64,000 nt of DNA from Erysipelotrichaceae bacterium (GTDB taxonomy: Bacteria; Bacillota_I; Bacilli_A; Erysipelotrichales; Erysipelotrichaceae): positions 1 to 64,000 of the forward strand of contig JAFRKA010000013.1 of assembly GCA_017432005.1 (NCBI GenBank), written 5' to 3'. Positions 33,871 through 42,961 of this stretch are shown here, in pieces. The notes below the pieces were generated by a model, which ran no database searches, was not told where the DNA came from, and saw nothing but the letters and a program-made list of their open reading frames with translations. The position numbers and the translations under genes were made by a program. Position 1 is the stretch's first letter. Each line of letters starts with the position of its first letter.

Positions 33871-35199
33871 TCAGTTCAGGACCTCCACTTCATTAAGCAG
33901 CTTATCCTGATCAGAGAAACAGGTCATGCAATAGAGGATGCCTTTCGGCTTGTTTCTGAGATAAGCGATCGCTTCCGGGACACTTCTGTACATGACGACC
34001 TTGTCCATGTTGACGCCCGCATATTCAAACCTCACGGCTATATCATATTCATATTTGCCGGCGGTCACGATCTCCGTGATATTAGCTGAATTCAGTTTAT
34101 CGAAACTGATATCCCACAGCCAGGAAGTATCGGAAGTGAAGTACTTTCTGCTGATATCATCGATGATCAAAAGGAGGATGACATTTTCCTCACGTCCGAC
34201 GACATAGTCCAGATTTCTGTTATAGGACATGGTGTTCTCATGTTTTGAGATCAGTAAAGTACCTTCCAGTCTGCCGGTCTTGAATCTTCTGACTCTGCCG
34301 TTTTTGATCATGAAATTGTTCAGATCCTCACGCAGATACTTTTTGTCGAGACCGAGCAGTGAACCAAGCGCAAAAGCAGCTACCGTATTGTACGCATTAT
34401 AGATCGTCTTGAGCGCCATCGTGATCCTGTATCGATTGTTTATCACCAGCTCACCGCTTTCCAGATCGAGCTTGCTGATATGATATTCCGGATCCTTGCG
34501 CTGGAAACCGCAGTTCAGGCAGTGGTAAGCACCTACATGCGCAAACTGACGGTAATCATAGGTCATCCGGTGATGGCAGACAGGACAGTAGTAACCGTCA
34601 TCGTAGACACTGTCGCATTCTTCACTCGTGTATTCGTTGTCATAGATACCGAAATAGATGGCCTTGTTTTCAAACTTCTCCGCCAGTGACGCGATCAAAG
34701 GATCATCGCCATTGAGGATGAGCGTCGATTCAGGACGGATCGAATCAGCGATCGCCTTCAGAACATATTCCGGATGGCCGTTTCTGGTCATCTGATCACG
34801 GTAGAGATTGTTTATCACATAATACTTAGGTGCAAAAAACTTAAAGATGTAGCGGGCATATCTTTCATCCACTTCCATCAAAAGGACATCCTTGAGGAAC
34901 TTTCCGTCATTATCGCAGTTGTCGAGGATGAGTGTTGTCACACCTTCGATCTGGTTTGAACCTTCATAGTTGTAGGCGACCGAATAGCCCTGTTTGACCA
35001 GCAGACTGTTGATCATCTCGACCGTCGTCGTCTTGCCGTTGGAACCGGTCACGGCGATCGTTATCTCCGGTAAAGTGATCCTGCTTAAAATATTCGGACA
35101 CAGCTTAAGAGCGACTTTGCCCGGAAAACTCGATCCCCGGCCAAGTTTCTTTGCCCATTTCTTGATCAGTTTGCAGATTATTATCGTTATTCTTACCAT
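33871..35199 (-). CDS. MurT-like Mur ligase with zinc-ribbon insertion
   Basis: 442 residues. The Mur-ligase ATP-binding motif ITIAVTGSNGKTTTVEMI lies near residues 46-64. A central insertion holds the four cysteines of a zinc ribbon (CPVC near 208 and CLNC near 230), a MurT hallmark. The C-terminal domain has the DUF1727 character. MurT amidates D-Glu of lipid II with GatD. Here the region usually reading KNPAG is SKHENT, so this pair is divergent. TATAAT sits 9 bases before ATG 35199 with no ribosome binding site, giving a leader of two or three bases at most. Confidence 0.8.
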   Translation of the reverse strand: MVRITIIICKLIKKWAKKLGRGSSFPGKVALKLCPNILSRITLPEITIAVTGSNGKTTTVEMINSLLVKQGYSVAYNYEGSNQIEGVTTLILDNCDNDGKFLKDVLLMEVDERYARYIFKFFAPKYYVINNLYRDQMTRNGHPEYVLKAIADSIRPESTLILNGDDPLIASLAEKFENKAIYFGIYDNEYTSEECDSVYDDGYYCPVCHHRMTYDYRQFAHVGAYHCLNCGFQRKDPEYHISKLDLESGELVINNRYRITMALKTIYNAYNTVAAFALGSLLGLDKKYLREDLNNFMIKNGRVRRFKTGRLEGTLLISKHENTMSYNRNLDYVVGREENVILLLIIDDISRKYFTSDTSWLWDISFDKLNSANITEIVTAGKYEYDIAVRFEYAGVNMDKVVMYRSVPEAIAYLRNKPKGILYCMTCFSDQDKLLNEVEVLN

Positions 35200-35232
35200 T
35201 TCTATATAATTATACTCTATTTGTTTTCATAT

Positions 35233-35262
35233 ATAAAAAGAGAGTCAGTCACGACTCTCTTA
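35233..35262 (-). terminator. Terminator of metG
   Basis: On the minus strand AAGAGAGTC, GTGACT, GACTCTCTT then TTTATAT; it overlaps the metG stop codon. Confidence 0.88.
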
Positions 35263-37188
35263 ACATACTTTTGAACCGATCTCCATTTCGGATGTTAACA
35301 GTTCAAGTTCCTCTTTTCCGTCTTTTTCCTTAACGGCTGACAGCAGCATTCCGTTGGACTCAAGTCCTCTGATCTTGCGCGGTTTCAGGTTCAGGACAGC
35401 GATGACTTTCTTGCCGACCAGGTCTTCCGGCTTATAGAATTCAGCTACACCTGAAAGGATCTGACGCTGTTCATAGCCGAAATCGACATTGAAGACCAGG
35501 ATCTTGTCTGCATCAGGATGCTTCTTGCATTCCAGGACTTTGCCGACGACCATCTCGACTTTATCGAAATCATTGAATTCGATCTCTGCTTTGTGTTCGA
35601 CTTTCGTTTCCTTTGTTCCCAGCGAAGCATGGATCTCTTCCATCGTCTTGACCGGATCGAGTCTGGCAAACAGCGGTTCAGGCTTGTCTGTGACTTTGTT
35701 GCACTCATAGCCGCCGAAGCTTTCAAGCGAATCATAGGCAGTATTCTGCGTATTGATCTGCTCAAAGACCTTTTCAGCCGTTTCAGGCATGAACGGTGAC
35801 AGCAGGATTGTACCGATCCTGATGCCTTCCAGCAGATTGTAAAGCACGGTGTTGAGTCTCTTTCTGCTGGCTTCATCTTTAGCCAGTGTCCATGGAGCTG
35901 TCTCATCGATGTACTTGTTGCATCTTCTGAAGAGTTCCATGATGAGTTCCAGAGAATCTCCGACTCTCAGCTGGTTCATCTTCTCATCGACTGCCTTGAC
36001 TGAATCAAGGATGAACTGTTTGAATTCCGCATCACCTTCTGCTTCTTCAAATTCCTTATTGAGCTGACCGTCAAAATACTTGTTGGTCATGGCGACCGTC
36101 CTGTTGACGAGGTTGCCGAAGACATTGGCCAGATCGGAATTGATCCTTTCGATCATCAGTTCCCAGGTGATGGTACCATCCTGGGCAAAAGGCATCTCAT
36201 GCAGAACGAAATATCTTACCGCATCGACACCGAAGAATCTTACCAGATCATCGGCATAGATAGCGTTGCCCTTGGATTTGGAGATCTTGTCCTCACCTAC
36301 CAGCATCCACGGATGACCGAAGACCTGTTTAGGCAGAGGCTGTCCGATCGCCATCAGCATGATCGGCCAGTAGATGGTGTGGAAACGGACGATGTCCTTG
36401 CCGATCAGATGCAGGTCGGCCGGCCAGTATTTGTCATAGAGCTCATCGCTCTTTCCGTCCTGATGATAGCCCAGCCCGGTGATATAGTTGCTCAAAGCAT
36501 CGATCCAGACATAGACGACATGCTTGTCATCAAAATCGACCGGAATGCCCCATTTGAAAGAAGTACGGGAGACACACAGATCCTGTAATCCCGGTCTGAT
36601 GAAGTTGTTCAGCATCTCGTTCTTGCGTGATTCTGGCTGAATGAATTCCGGATGATCCTCAATATAGTCTTCCAGCTGTTTCTGATACTTGCTGAGTTTG
36701 AAGAAATAAGACTCTTCCTTCTCTTTATGAACTTCAGCGCCGCAGGTCGGACACTTTCCATCGACCAGCTGTGATTCCGTCCAGAAAGACTCACATGGTG
36801 TACAGTACCAGCCCTCATATTCACTCTTATAGATATCGCCCTGATCATAGAGCTTCTTGAAGATCTTCTGAACTTCCTTTTCATGATAATCATCAGTCGT
36901 GCGGATAAACTTATCATAGGAAGTGTTCATCAGATCGAAGATCCTCTTGATCTCACCGGCCTGGATGTCGACGAATTCCTTCGGTGTCAGTCCAGCCGCC
37001 TTGGCCTTCTCTTCGATCTTCTGTCCGTGTTCATCAGTTCCCGTCTGAAAACGGACATCGTAGCCGATCAGTTTCTTGTATCTGGCGATACTGTCTGCCA
37101 TGATGATCTCATAAGTGTTGCCGATGTGCGGTTTGCCGCTGGCATACGCAATCGCTGTCGTGATGTAATACTTGCCTCTGTTTTCCAT
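35260..37188 (-). CDS. metG: Methionyl-tRNA synthetase
   Basis: MetRS, 642 residues, charges tRNA-Met. The class I HIGH motif is KPHIGN near residue 16 and KMSKS appears as KISKSKGN near 300. A zinc knuckle has CTPC and CPTC. A C-terminal EMAP/Trbp111-like tRNA-binding domain (about 540-640) contains VGKVLECKKHPDADKI. ATG 37188 is fixed by CGGAGG; a longer frame would run into the T-box terminator. Transcription is controlled by the T-box leader upstream. Confidence 0.97.
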   Translation of the reverse strand: MENRGKYYITTAIAYASGKPHIGNTYEIIMADSIARYKKLIGYDVRFQTGTDEHGQKIEEKAKAAGLTPKEFVDIQAGEIKRIFDLMNTSYDKFIRTTDDYHEKEVQKIFKKLYDQGDIYKSEYEGWYCTPCESFWTESQLVDGKCPTCGAEVHKEKEESYFFKLSKYQKQLEDYIEDHPEFIQPESRKNEMLNNFIRPGLQDLCVSRTSFKWGIPVDFDDKHVVYVWIDALSNYITGLGYHQDGKSDELYDKYWPADLHLIGKDIVRFHTIYWPIMLMAIGQPLPKQVFGHPWMLVGEDKISKSKGNAIYADDLVRFFGVDAVRYFVLHEMPFAQDGTITWELMIERINSDLANVFGNLVNRTVAMTNKYFDGQLNKEFEEAEGDAEFKQFILDSVKAVDEKMNQLRVGDSLELIMELFRRCNKYIDETAPWTLAKDEASRKRLNTVLYNLLEGIRIGTILLSPFMPETAEKVFEQINTQNTAYDSLESFGGYECNKVTDKPEPLFARLDPVKTMEEIHASLGTKETKVEHKAEIEFNDFDKVEMVVGKVLECKKHPDADKILVFNVDFGYEQRQILSGVAEFYKPEDLVGKKVIAVLNLKPRKIRGLESNGMLLSAVKEKDGKEELELLTSEMEIGSKVC

Positions 37189-37205
37189 ACTCTTAACCTC
37201 CGAAA

Positions 37206-37395
37206 AAAATAAAAAGGTGATATCAAGGGCGCATGAGCGCGGTACCACCTTTACTTGTAACTTCATTCTCTTAACGCGAGTCCACGTCCTGTCCTACATA
37301 TCGAACAGAAAGTTCAGGATCCATCTCCAGTCATCCTCCCTGCTGATTTGCACCGTCCATCAGCTCTCTGTAAGTCTCGAATGACTGATCTATCC
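37206..37395 (-). promoter_or_regulatory. T-box riboswitch of metG
   Basis: The minus-strand leader has the T-box sequence TGGTACCGCG (37238-37247), which pairs with uncharged tRNA ends. A stem I region GAGAGCTGATGG ... GGTGCAAATCAGC lies upstream. The terminator AAAGGTG ... CACCTTTTT (about 37210-37252) is followed by more T. A specifier-like ATG-A at 37332-37334 is consistent with tRNA-Met, though the specifier loop was not folded. Low charged tRNA-Met should favour the antiterminator and metG expression. Confidence 0.9.
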
Positions 37396-37425
37396 CTCAA
37401 AACTATTTATATTCTAACATATCTG

Positions 37426-38598
37426 TCAACCGTTAACTATCCTGTTCATGATGACATTGGCTGTAATATCACCGGTCACGTTCAGTGAAGTATAAGCCAT
37501 ATCGAGAAGTTTATAGATACCGGAATAGAATCCGATGAAATCCAGAGGGATGCCAAGCAGCTGCAGATAGGACGCTCCGATCACGACACCGCCGTTAGGA
37601 ATGCCCGGAGCTGACATGTTGATGACGAGTGCTGATACCAACATCATCAGATAACGGCCAAGGGTGATATCCACGCCGAAGAGTTTACTGCAGAAAAGAC
37701 CCAGCAGCGAGAACGAGACAGCTCCGCCGCACATGTGGATCGTACAGCCTAAAGGCACGACGACGTCCGTGATCTCTTCCGGAATGCCGAATTCCTCTTT
37801 GCAGGTCCTGATCGTATAAGGAAGTGTAGCATTCGACGAACAGGTCGTGATCGTCATCAGCCAGATCCTTCTCACCTTTCTGAAAAAGACCAGTGGGCTC
37901 ATCTTGCACACAAACAGTACCGGCATCATCATCACAAAGATGATCGTAACCAGCGTACACAGATAAGCCGTAAGGATATATCTGGCTCCCACGCCAAACA
38001 GAACAATACCATAGCGGGAGACGGTATTGCTGATCAGAGAAAAGACGGCCAGCGGTGTCAGATACATGAAATATTCCAGGATCTTGAAAAGTATTTCCTT
38101 GACCTTTCTGATGAGATCGATCAGTACACTGCCCTTTTCAAATTTCGTACATAAAAATCCGAAGATGAAAGAATTGACGATCACTGAGAACAGATAGGAA
38201 CCGGTCATGAACTTCTTCAGATCTCTCGGGATCAGATTGAGGATGATCCCGGAAAGGCCGATCTCCGTGACTGTTCCGGACCATTCGGTGTTTTCCAGCA
38301 CAAAACCATTGCTCGGATCAACAAGTATGATCACCAGCGATGATAAGAGGAATGTCGCGATGAACATCAGCGCAAACAGTAATATCGTCTTCGGAATGAT
38401 CCTGTTTCTGATCCTGCTGGAATCATAGACAGAGATACTGACACTGGTAAAGACGACCGGTACGATCATGTATTTCAGGAAAGTGATATACAGACTGCCG
38501 ATGAAGGCGATCTTATCCGTATATTGTGAAAAGCATAATCCGAAGATTATGCCTAAGATCAGTGCGGTAAGAGTGATAAGACTGAGATGTTTCTTCAT
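37426..38598 (-). CDS. Dicarboxylate/amino acid:cation symporter (DAACS family)
   Basis: 390 residues with eight membrane segments, of the GltP/DctA/SstT group. Conserved regions are the serine-rich TTCSSNATLPYTI re-entrant loop and GCTIHMCGGAVSFSL, followed by NMSAPGIPNGGVVIGASYL. These build the Na+- or H+-coupled substrate site for glutamate, aspartate, serine or dicarboxylates. It starts 4 bases after the prfB stop, so it is probably co-transcribed with secA-prfB, though functionally unrelated. Confidence 0.9.
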   Translation of the reverse strand: MKKHLSLITLTALILGIIFGLCFSQYTDKIAFIGSLYITFLKYMIVPVVFTSVSISVYDSSRIRNRIIPKTILLFALMFIATFLLSSLVIILVDPSNGFVLENTEWSGTVTEIGLSGIILNLIPRDLKKFMTGSYLFSVIVNSFIFGFLCTKFEKGSVLIDLIRKVKEILFKILEYFMYLTPLAVFSLISNTVSRYGIVLFGVGARYILTAYLCTLVTIIFVMMMPVLFVCKMSPLVFFRKVRRIWLMTITTCSSNATLPYTIRTCKEEFGIPEEITDVVVPLGCTIHMCGGAVSFSLLGLFCSKLFGVDITLGRYLMMLVSALVINMSAPGIPNGGVVIGASYLQLLGIPLDFIGFYSGIYKLLDMAYTSLNVTGDITANVIMNRIVNG

Positions 38599-38602
38599 TT
38601 TT

Positions 38603-39701
38603 CTAGATCTGTGATTTCAGATAGGCAAACAGGAAATTGTTTATTTCCCCGTTCATGACCTTCTCCACATTTCCTTCTTCGTAATTGGTACGGTGATCCT
38701 TGACCAGCGTATAGGGACAGAAGACGTAGGAACGGATCTGTGAGCCCCATTCGATCTTGCGCTGTTCACCCTTCAGTGAACGGATCTGATTCTCCCTGTC
38801 TTCGATGGCCTTCTGATACAATTTGGCCTTCAGAACAGCCAGACACTTTTCTCTGTTCATGATCTGCGATCTTTCTGACTGCGAGAAAGCCATGAGTCCG
38901 GTCGGGATATGCTTCATCCTGACAGCCGAGTCGGTCTTGTTGATATGCTGACCGCCGGCGCCAGATGAGCGCATCGTATCCACTTCCAGATCTTCTTCTC
39001 TGATCTCGATATCGATCTCGTTGTTGAACTCCGGAACTACTTCGACAGAAGCGAAGGATGTATGTCTTCTCTTGGATGCATCAAACGGTGAGATCCTGAC
39101 CAGACGATGGACACCGGTCTCGCCTTTCAGATAACCGTAGGCCATATCACCTTTGATGGCGACCATGCATGATTTGATGCCGGCTTCATCAGCCTCTTCA
39201 TAGGAGATGACTTCAAAACCATAGCCGTTGTTCTGGGCATAGCGCTGATACATCCTGAACAGCATCTCTGCCCAGTCCTGTGATTCGGTACCGCCGGCAC
39301 CGGGGTGGATCTCCAGCAGGGCATTTGAATGATCGTAGTCGTTGGACAGCAGGACCTTGATCTCAAAGTCTTCAAAATTCTTGTTAGTCTCCTCGTATTC
39401 CTCACTGAGCAGTTCAAAAAGTTCCGCATCATAGTTCCTGTTGAGTTCATCGAGTTCCTCAAGCAGAGAAGTGATGTTCTTTTCGTTCTGCTGATATTGG
39501 GTGCGCAGATCCTTTAAGGTATTGTATTCCTTAATAATGTTCTGAGCCTTCTTCTGGTCGGACCAGAAATCCTCTGCGCTTTGCTGCTGTTCCAGTTCGC
39601 TTATTTTTTGGTCAATACTGGCCAGGTCAAAGAGAGTCGCCTAAATCTTTTAACTTCTTTAAGGAAGTGTTCAGGCCTTGTTTCATTTCATATAATTCCA
39701 T
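38603..39701 (-). CDS. prfB: Peptide chain release factor 2, with programmed +1 frameshift
   Basis: RF2 ends translation at UGA and UAA. The first frame (39701-39627) encodes 24 residues and stops at TGA 39629-39627 inside CTT TGA C. A +1 shift there continues at GAC 39628 to give about 365 residues ending at 38603. This is the classic autoregulatory site: low RF2 promotes the shift. Only a weak AGG precedes it. The stop-recognition motif SPF and the catalytic GGQ (SSGAGGQHINKT) are present. It lies 2 bases after secA. This is not a pseudogene. Confidence 0.95.
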
Positions 39702-39703
39702 GT

Positions 39704-42040
39704 TTATTTTTCCTTTATGACGATCTTGAGATTGTTGCAGAAAGTCACAACATCATTGGAGATCGTATTCATCATTGATTCAAACAGCTCATATCCTTCT
39801 TCCACATAAGCCTGCAGAGGATTGTTTTGCGCATAGGAGCGCAGATGGATACCCTCACGGAGCTTGGACATGACGTCGATCTGGTTCTGCCAGGCTCTGT
39901 CCATGAGTCTGAGCACCATCGTTCTTTCAAGCGGCAGGATCTGTTTCCTGACCGGCTTGATCTTGTTTTCATAAGCGCCGAAGGAAGCTTCCTGGCACTT
40001 CTCTACTGTTTCTTCCTTGCTCAAGCCTTCGATATCGGCAGCCGTGAAGCTTGCCAGACCCATATTGTTGAGACGTCTGGCGATCGACTCGCAGTCGATG
40101 ACTTCCTTCTTGCCGTCATTGGAGATATTGGATTCAACGATATTCTCCATCTCGCGTCTGAACATGTTTTCAACGACACTGTGGATATCCTCGTTCTCCA
40201 GGATATAGTTACGCTGAGCGTACATCGTCTCACGCTGCTGACGCATGACATCATCGTAATCCAGCAGAGCCTTACGGATATCGAAGTTGAGACCTTCGAC
40301 TCTCTTCTGGGCACTGGATATCGCCTTGGTCACGGTCTTGTTCTCGATCGGGATATCACCCATCTGGGCAAACAGCGACGAGATCCTGTCAGATCCGAAT
40401 CTGACCATCAGTTCATCTTCCAGAGAGACATAGAAACGGGAATAACCCGGGTCGCCCTGACGTCCTGAACGTCCGCGCAGCTGATTATCGATACGGCGTG
40501 ATTCGTGTCTTTCCGAACCCAGTACCGCCAGACCGCCGAGTTCTCTCGATCTGTCTGTCAGTTTGATATCGGTACCACGGCCTGCCATATTGGTGGCGAT
40601 GGTGACAGAACCTTCTCTTCCGGCTTTGGCGATGATATCGGCTTCACGCGCATGGTTCTTGGCGTTGAGTACTTCATGTCTGATCCTCGCCTGTTTCAGC
40701 ATCCTTGATATCAGTTCCGATGTTTCAACGGATATCGTACCGACGAGTACCGGCTGTCCCTTGGCATACAGCTCCTTGACTTCCTCCAGCAGGGCATTGT
40801 ACTTGGCCTTCTTGGTACCGAAGACCAGATCCGGATAATCGATACGCTGGACCGGCTTGTTGGTCGGGATCTCCACGACCCGCATATTGTATATTGACAG
40901 GAATTCCTCTTCCTCGGTCTTGGCTGTACCGGTCATACCGGCAAGCTTGCTGTAAAGACGGAAGAAGTTCTGATAGGTGATCGTCGCCATGGTCGTGGTT
41001 TCCTGCTTGATCGGTACCCCTTCCTTGGCCTGGATGGCCTGATGGAGTCCGTCGGAATATTCACGTCCCGGCATCTTACGTCCGGTATTCTGATCGACGA
41101 TGATGACTTCCTTGTCTTCAACGACGTATTCGACATCCCTGCTCATGATGTAGTTGGCTTTTAAAGCCTGAGCGATGTAGTGGACCAGTGAAGTGTTCTC
41201 CAAGTCATAGAGGTTCTCGACACCGAAAGCCTTCTCGCCTTTGTGAACACCGACTTCCGTCAGCTGGACATTGCGATCCTTGACATCGATCACATAGTCC
41301 TCATCGATCTTCAGTCTTTTGACGAAACGGTCCGCATTTATATATAGGTTAGCGGTCTGTTTCTGACCGCCGGAAATGATCAGCGGTGTTCTTGATTCAT
41401 CGATCAGGATCGAGTCGACCTCATCGACGAGCGCAAAATGCAGATCTCTTAAAACGCGGTCTTCAACTCTGGTGACCATGTTGTCACGCAGGTAATCGAA
41501 ACCGACTTCCGAGTTGGTCGTATAGGTTATATCACATTCATAGGCCTTGCGTTTTTCAGCCGGCGTCAGAGAACGCAGGTTTAGACCGACTGTGAGTCCC
41601 AGGAAACGGTGGATCGCTCCCATCCAGTTCGAGTCACGTTCAGCTAGATACTCATTGACCGTGATGACATGCACGCCCTTGCCTTCAAGCGCGTTCAGAT
41701 AGACAGCCATGACCGAAGTCAGGGTCTTGCCTTCACCGGTCTTCATCTCCGCGATATCACCGCGGTGCAGGACATAAGCACCTTCCAGCTGGCAGAAGAA
41801 AGGATATTCGCCTATCACTCTTCTGGAAGCTTCTCTGGCGACCGCAAAAGCTTCAGCCTGAATATCATCGAGGGTCTCGCCTTCAGCGAGTCTCTGTCTG
41901 AATTCGACTGTTTTATGTTTAAGTTCATCATCACTGAGTGAAGCCATCTCTTCAGCCATCGCCTCGACAGGGAGGCAGGCCTTCTCGACTTCCTCAAAGA
42001 TCTTCTTGTCACTGTTGAATAATTTGTCAAAAAAACTCAT
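39704..42040 (-). CDS. secA: Preprotein translocase ATPase SecA
   Basis: SecA, 778 residues, drives proteins through SecYEG. Walker A is EMKTGEGKT near residue 100, Walker B/DEAD is DEVDSILIDE near 208, and motif VI is QLRGRSGRQGDPG. The protein ends at the helical scaffold (NNLKIVIKEK) and lacks the C-terminal zinc-binding SEC-C tail, so it may not use SecB-type contacts. ATG 42040 has GGAG about 8 bases upstream and an extended -10 (TGC TATAAT, 42063-42071). It is first in secA-prfB-symporter. Confidence 0.96.
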   Translation of the reverse strand: MSFFDKLFNSDKKIFEEVEKACLPVEAMAEEMASLSDDELKHKTVEFRQRLAEGETLDDIQAEAFAVAREASRRVIGEYPFFCQLEGAYVLHRGDIAEMKTGEGKTLTSVMAVYLNALEGKGVHVITVNEYLAERDSNWMGAIHRFLGLTVGLNLRSLTPAEKRKAYECDITYTTNSEVGFDYLRDNMVTRVEDRVLRDLHFALVDEVDSILIDESRTPLIISGGQKQTANLYINADRFVKRLKIDEDYVIDVKDRNVQLTEVGVHKGEKAFGVENLYDLENTSLVHYIAQALKANYIMSRDVEYVVEDKEVIIVDQNTGRKMPGREYSDGLHQAIQAKEGVPIKQETTTMATITYQNFFRLYSKLAGMTGTAKTEEEEFLSIYNMRVVEIPTNKPVQRIDYPDLVFGTKKAKYNALLEEVKELYAKGQPVLVGTISVETSELISRMLKQARIRHEVLNAKNHAREADIIAKAGREGSVTIATNMAGRGTDIKLTDRSRELGGLAVLGSERHESRRIDNQLRGRSGRQGDPGYSRFYVSLEDELMVRFGSDRISSLFAQMGDIPIENKTVTKAISSAQKRVEGLNFDIRKALLDYDDVMRQQRETMYAQRNYILENEDIHSVVENMFRREMENIVESNISNDGKKEVIDCESIARRLNNMGLASFTAADIEGLSKEETVEKCQEASFGAYENKIKPVRKQILPLERTMVLRLMDRAWQNQIDVMSKLREGIHLRSYAQNNPLQAYVEEGYELFESMMNTISNDVVTFCNNLKIVIKEK

Positions 42041-42072
42041 CTCATATCTCCAATTCCATCTTATTATAGCAT

Positions 42073-42106
42073 AGTAAAAAAAGTTGGCCATCTGGCCAAC
42101 TTTTAA
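42073..42106 (-). terminator. Terminator of the cold-shock gene
   Basis: Minus strand AAAAGTTGGCCA, GA, TGGCCAACTTTTTTT. It lies just upstream of the secA promoter. Confidence 0.92.
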
Positions 42107-42117
42107 GTGTTTCTCGA

Positions 42118-42321
42118 TTATTCCTGAATCTCTTTTATATTATGAGCTTGAAGACCTCGATCACCCTCAACTAATTCGAATTCAACTGGTGCACCCTCAG
42201 AGATGGTCTTGTAACCATCCATGACTAATTGAGAATAATGGAAGAAGACATCACGACCATCATCTGCTGTAATGAAGCCAAATCCCTTAACCTTGTTGAA
42301 TCTCTTTACTTTGCCTAACAT
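42118..42321 (-). CDS. Cold-shock-domain RNA chaperone (CspA family)
   Basis: A 67-residue single cold-shock domain. RNP1 is KGFGFI and RNP2 is DVFFHYS; the protein begins MLGKVKRFNKVKGFGF and melts RNA structure or acts as an antiterminator. AAAGGAG before ATG 42321 is strong, and an extended -10 (TGA TAGAAT) lies about 40 bases upstream. It is monocistronic with its own terminator. Confidence 0.96.
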   Translation of the reverse strand: MLGKVKRFNKVKGFGFITADDGRDVFFHYSQLVMDGYKTISEGAPVEFELVEGDRGLQAHNIKEIQE

Positions 42322-42370
42322 TTCCTTATTCTCCTTTGGAATAATTCTATCACAATTTCATATCAATATA

Positions 42371-42961
42371 TCAAGTTTTTTTGTATGCCAGAGCCAATAC
42401 TTTTATTTTTGGAGAAAAAAGTTCGATTGTTCGAAATACTCCGGCTAAAGAGGAACCGGTAGTTACCACATCATCGACTATCAGTACCTTTTTCAGGGGT
42501 CCACCTTCATATATGTAATTGTTAAGCATCAGGTTCCTTTCTTCCCGGTTCCTGCCCTCCTGAGTAAGTTCCCTTTTCATCTTCAGGCCACCGGTTCTCT
42601 TCAGTTTCACTTCAGAAAACATCTCTTCCAGATGATCGAAACCCCGCATCTTCAGTTTCGTCTGACTGCTGGGTACGAAAAGCAGCCGGTATCCGTGATA
42701 GCGCAGATTGATATAATCGCTGATCCCGTAGAGAAAGACATCCTTAAGGGCTTCATCACAGCACTCTTTGTACTGCAAAAGGAGACTTCGAAACATGCCG
42801 TCATATTCAAAGAACGTCTCCACTTCCATGCCTCTGATATTGATGATCTTCCTTTTCGGTATCAGTCTGCTCCGGCATTCACAGCACAATCCGTCTTCCT
42901 TGAGAAACAGCGAACTGAACGTGTATTTCTCGATCTTCCGGTCACAATAGAGACATTTCAC
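42371..42961 (-). CDS. comFC: ComFC-family phosphoribosyltransferase-like protein
   Basis: 196 residues of the ComFC/GntX family, needed for DNA uptake in competent Firmicutes. The N-terminal zinc finger has CLYC and CCEC pairs (CLYCDRKIEKY; LCCECRSRL). The C-terminal PRPP-binding loop is VLIVDDVVTTGSSL near residue 160. It overlaps the ComFA-like gene by 4 bases, matching the comF operon of Bacillus. Other competence genes are not in the window, so natural transformation cannot be claimed. Confidence 0.9.
   Translation of the reverse strand: MKCLYCDRKIEKYTFSSLFLKEDGLCCECRSRLIPKRKIINIRGMEVETFFEYDGMFRSLLLQYKECCDEALKDVFLYGISDYINLRYHGYRLLFVPSSQTKLKMRGFDHLEEMFSEVKLKRTGGLKMKRELTQEGRNREERNLMLNNYIYEGGPLKKVLIVDDVVTTGSSLAGVFRTIELFSPKIKVLALAYKKT

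Noticed and set aside
38603..39701. prfB as a broken gene
   Set aside because: The apparent break is exactly CTT TGA C, the known programmed frameshift, and the downstream frame is intact.
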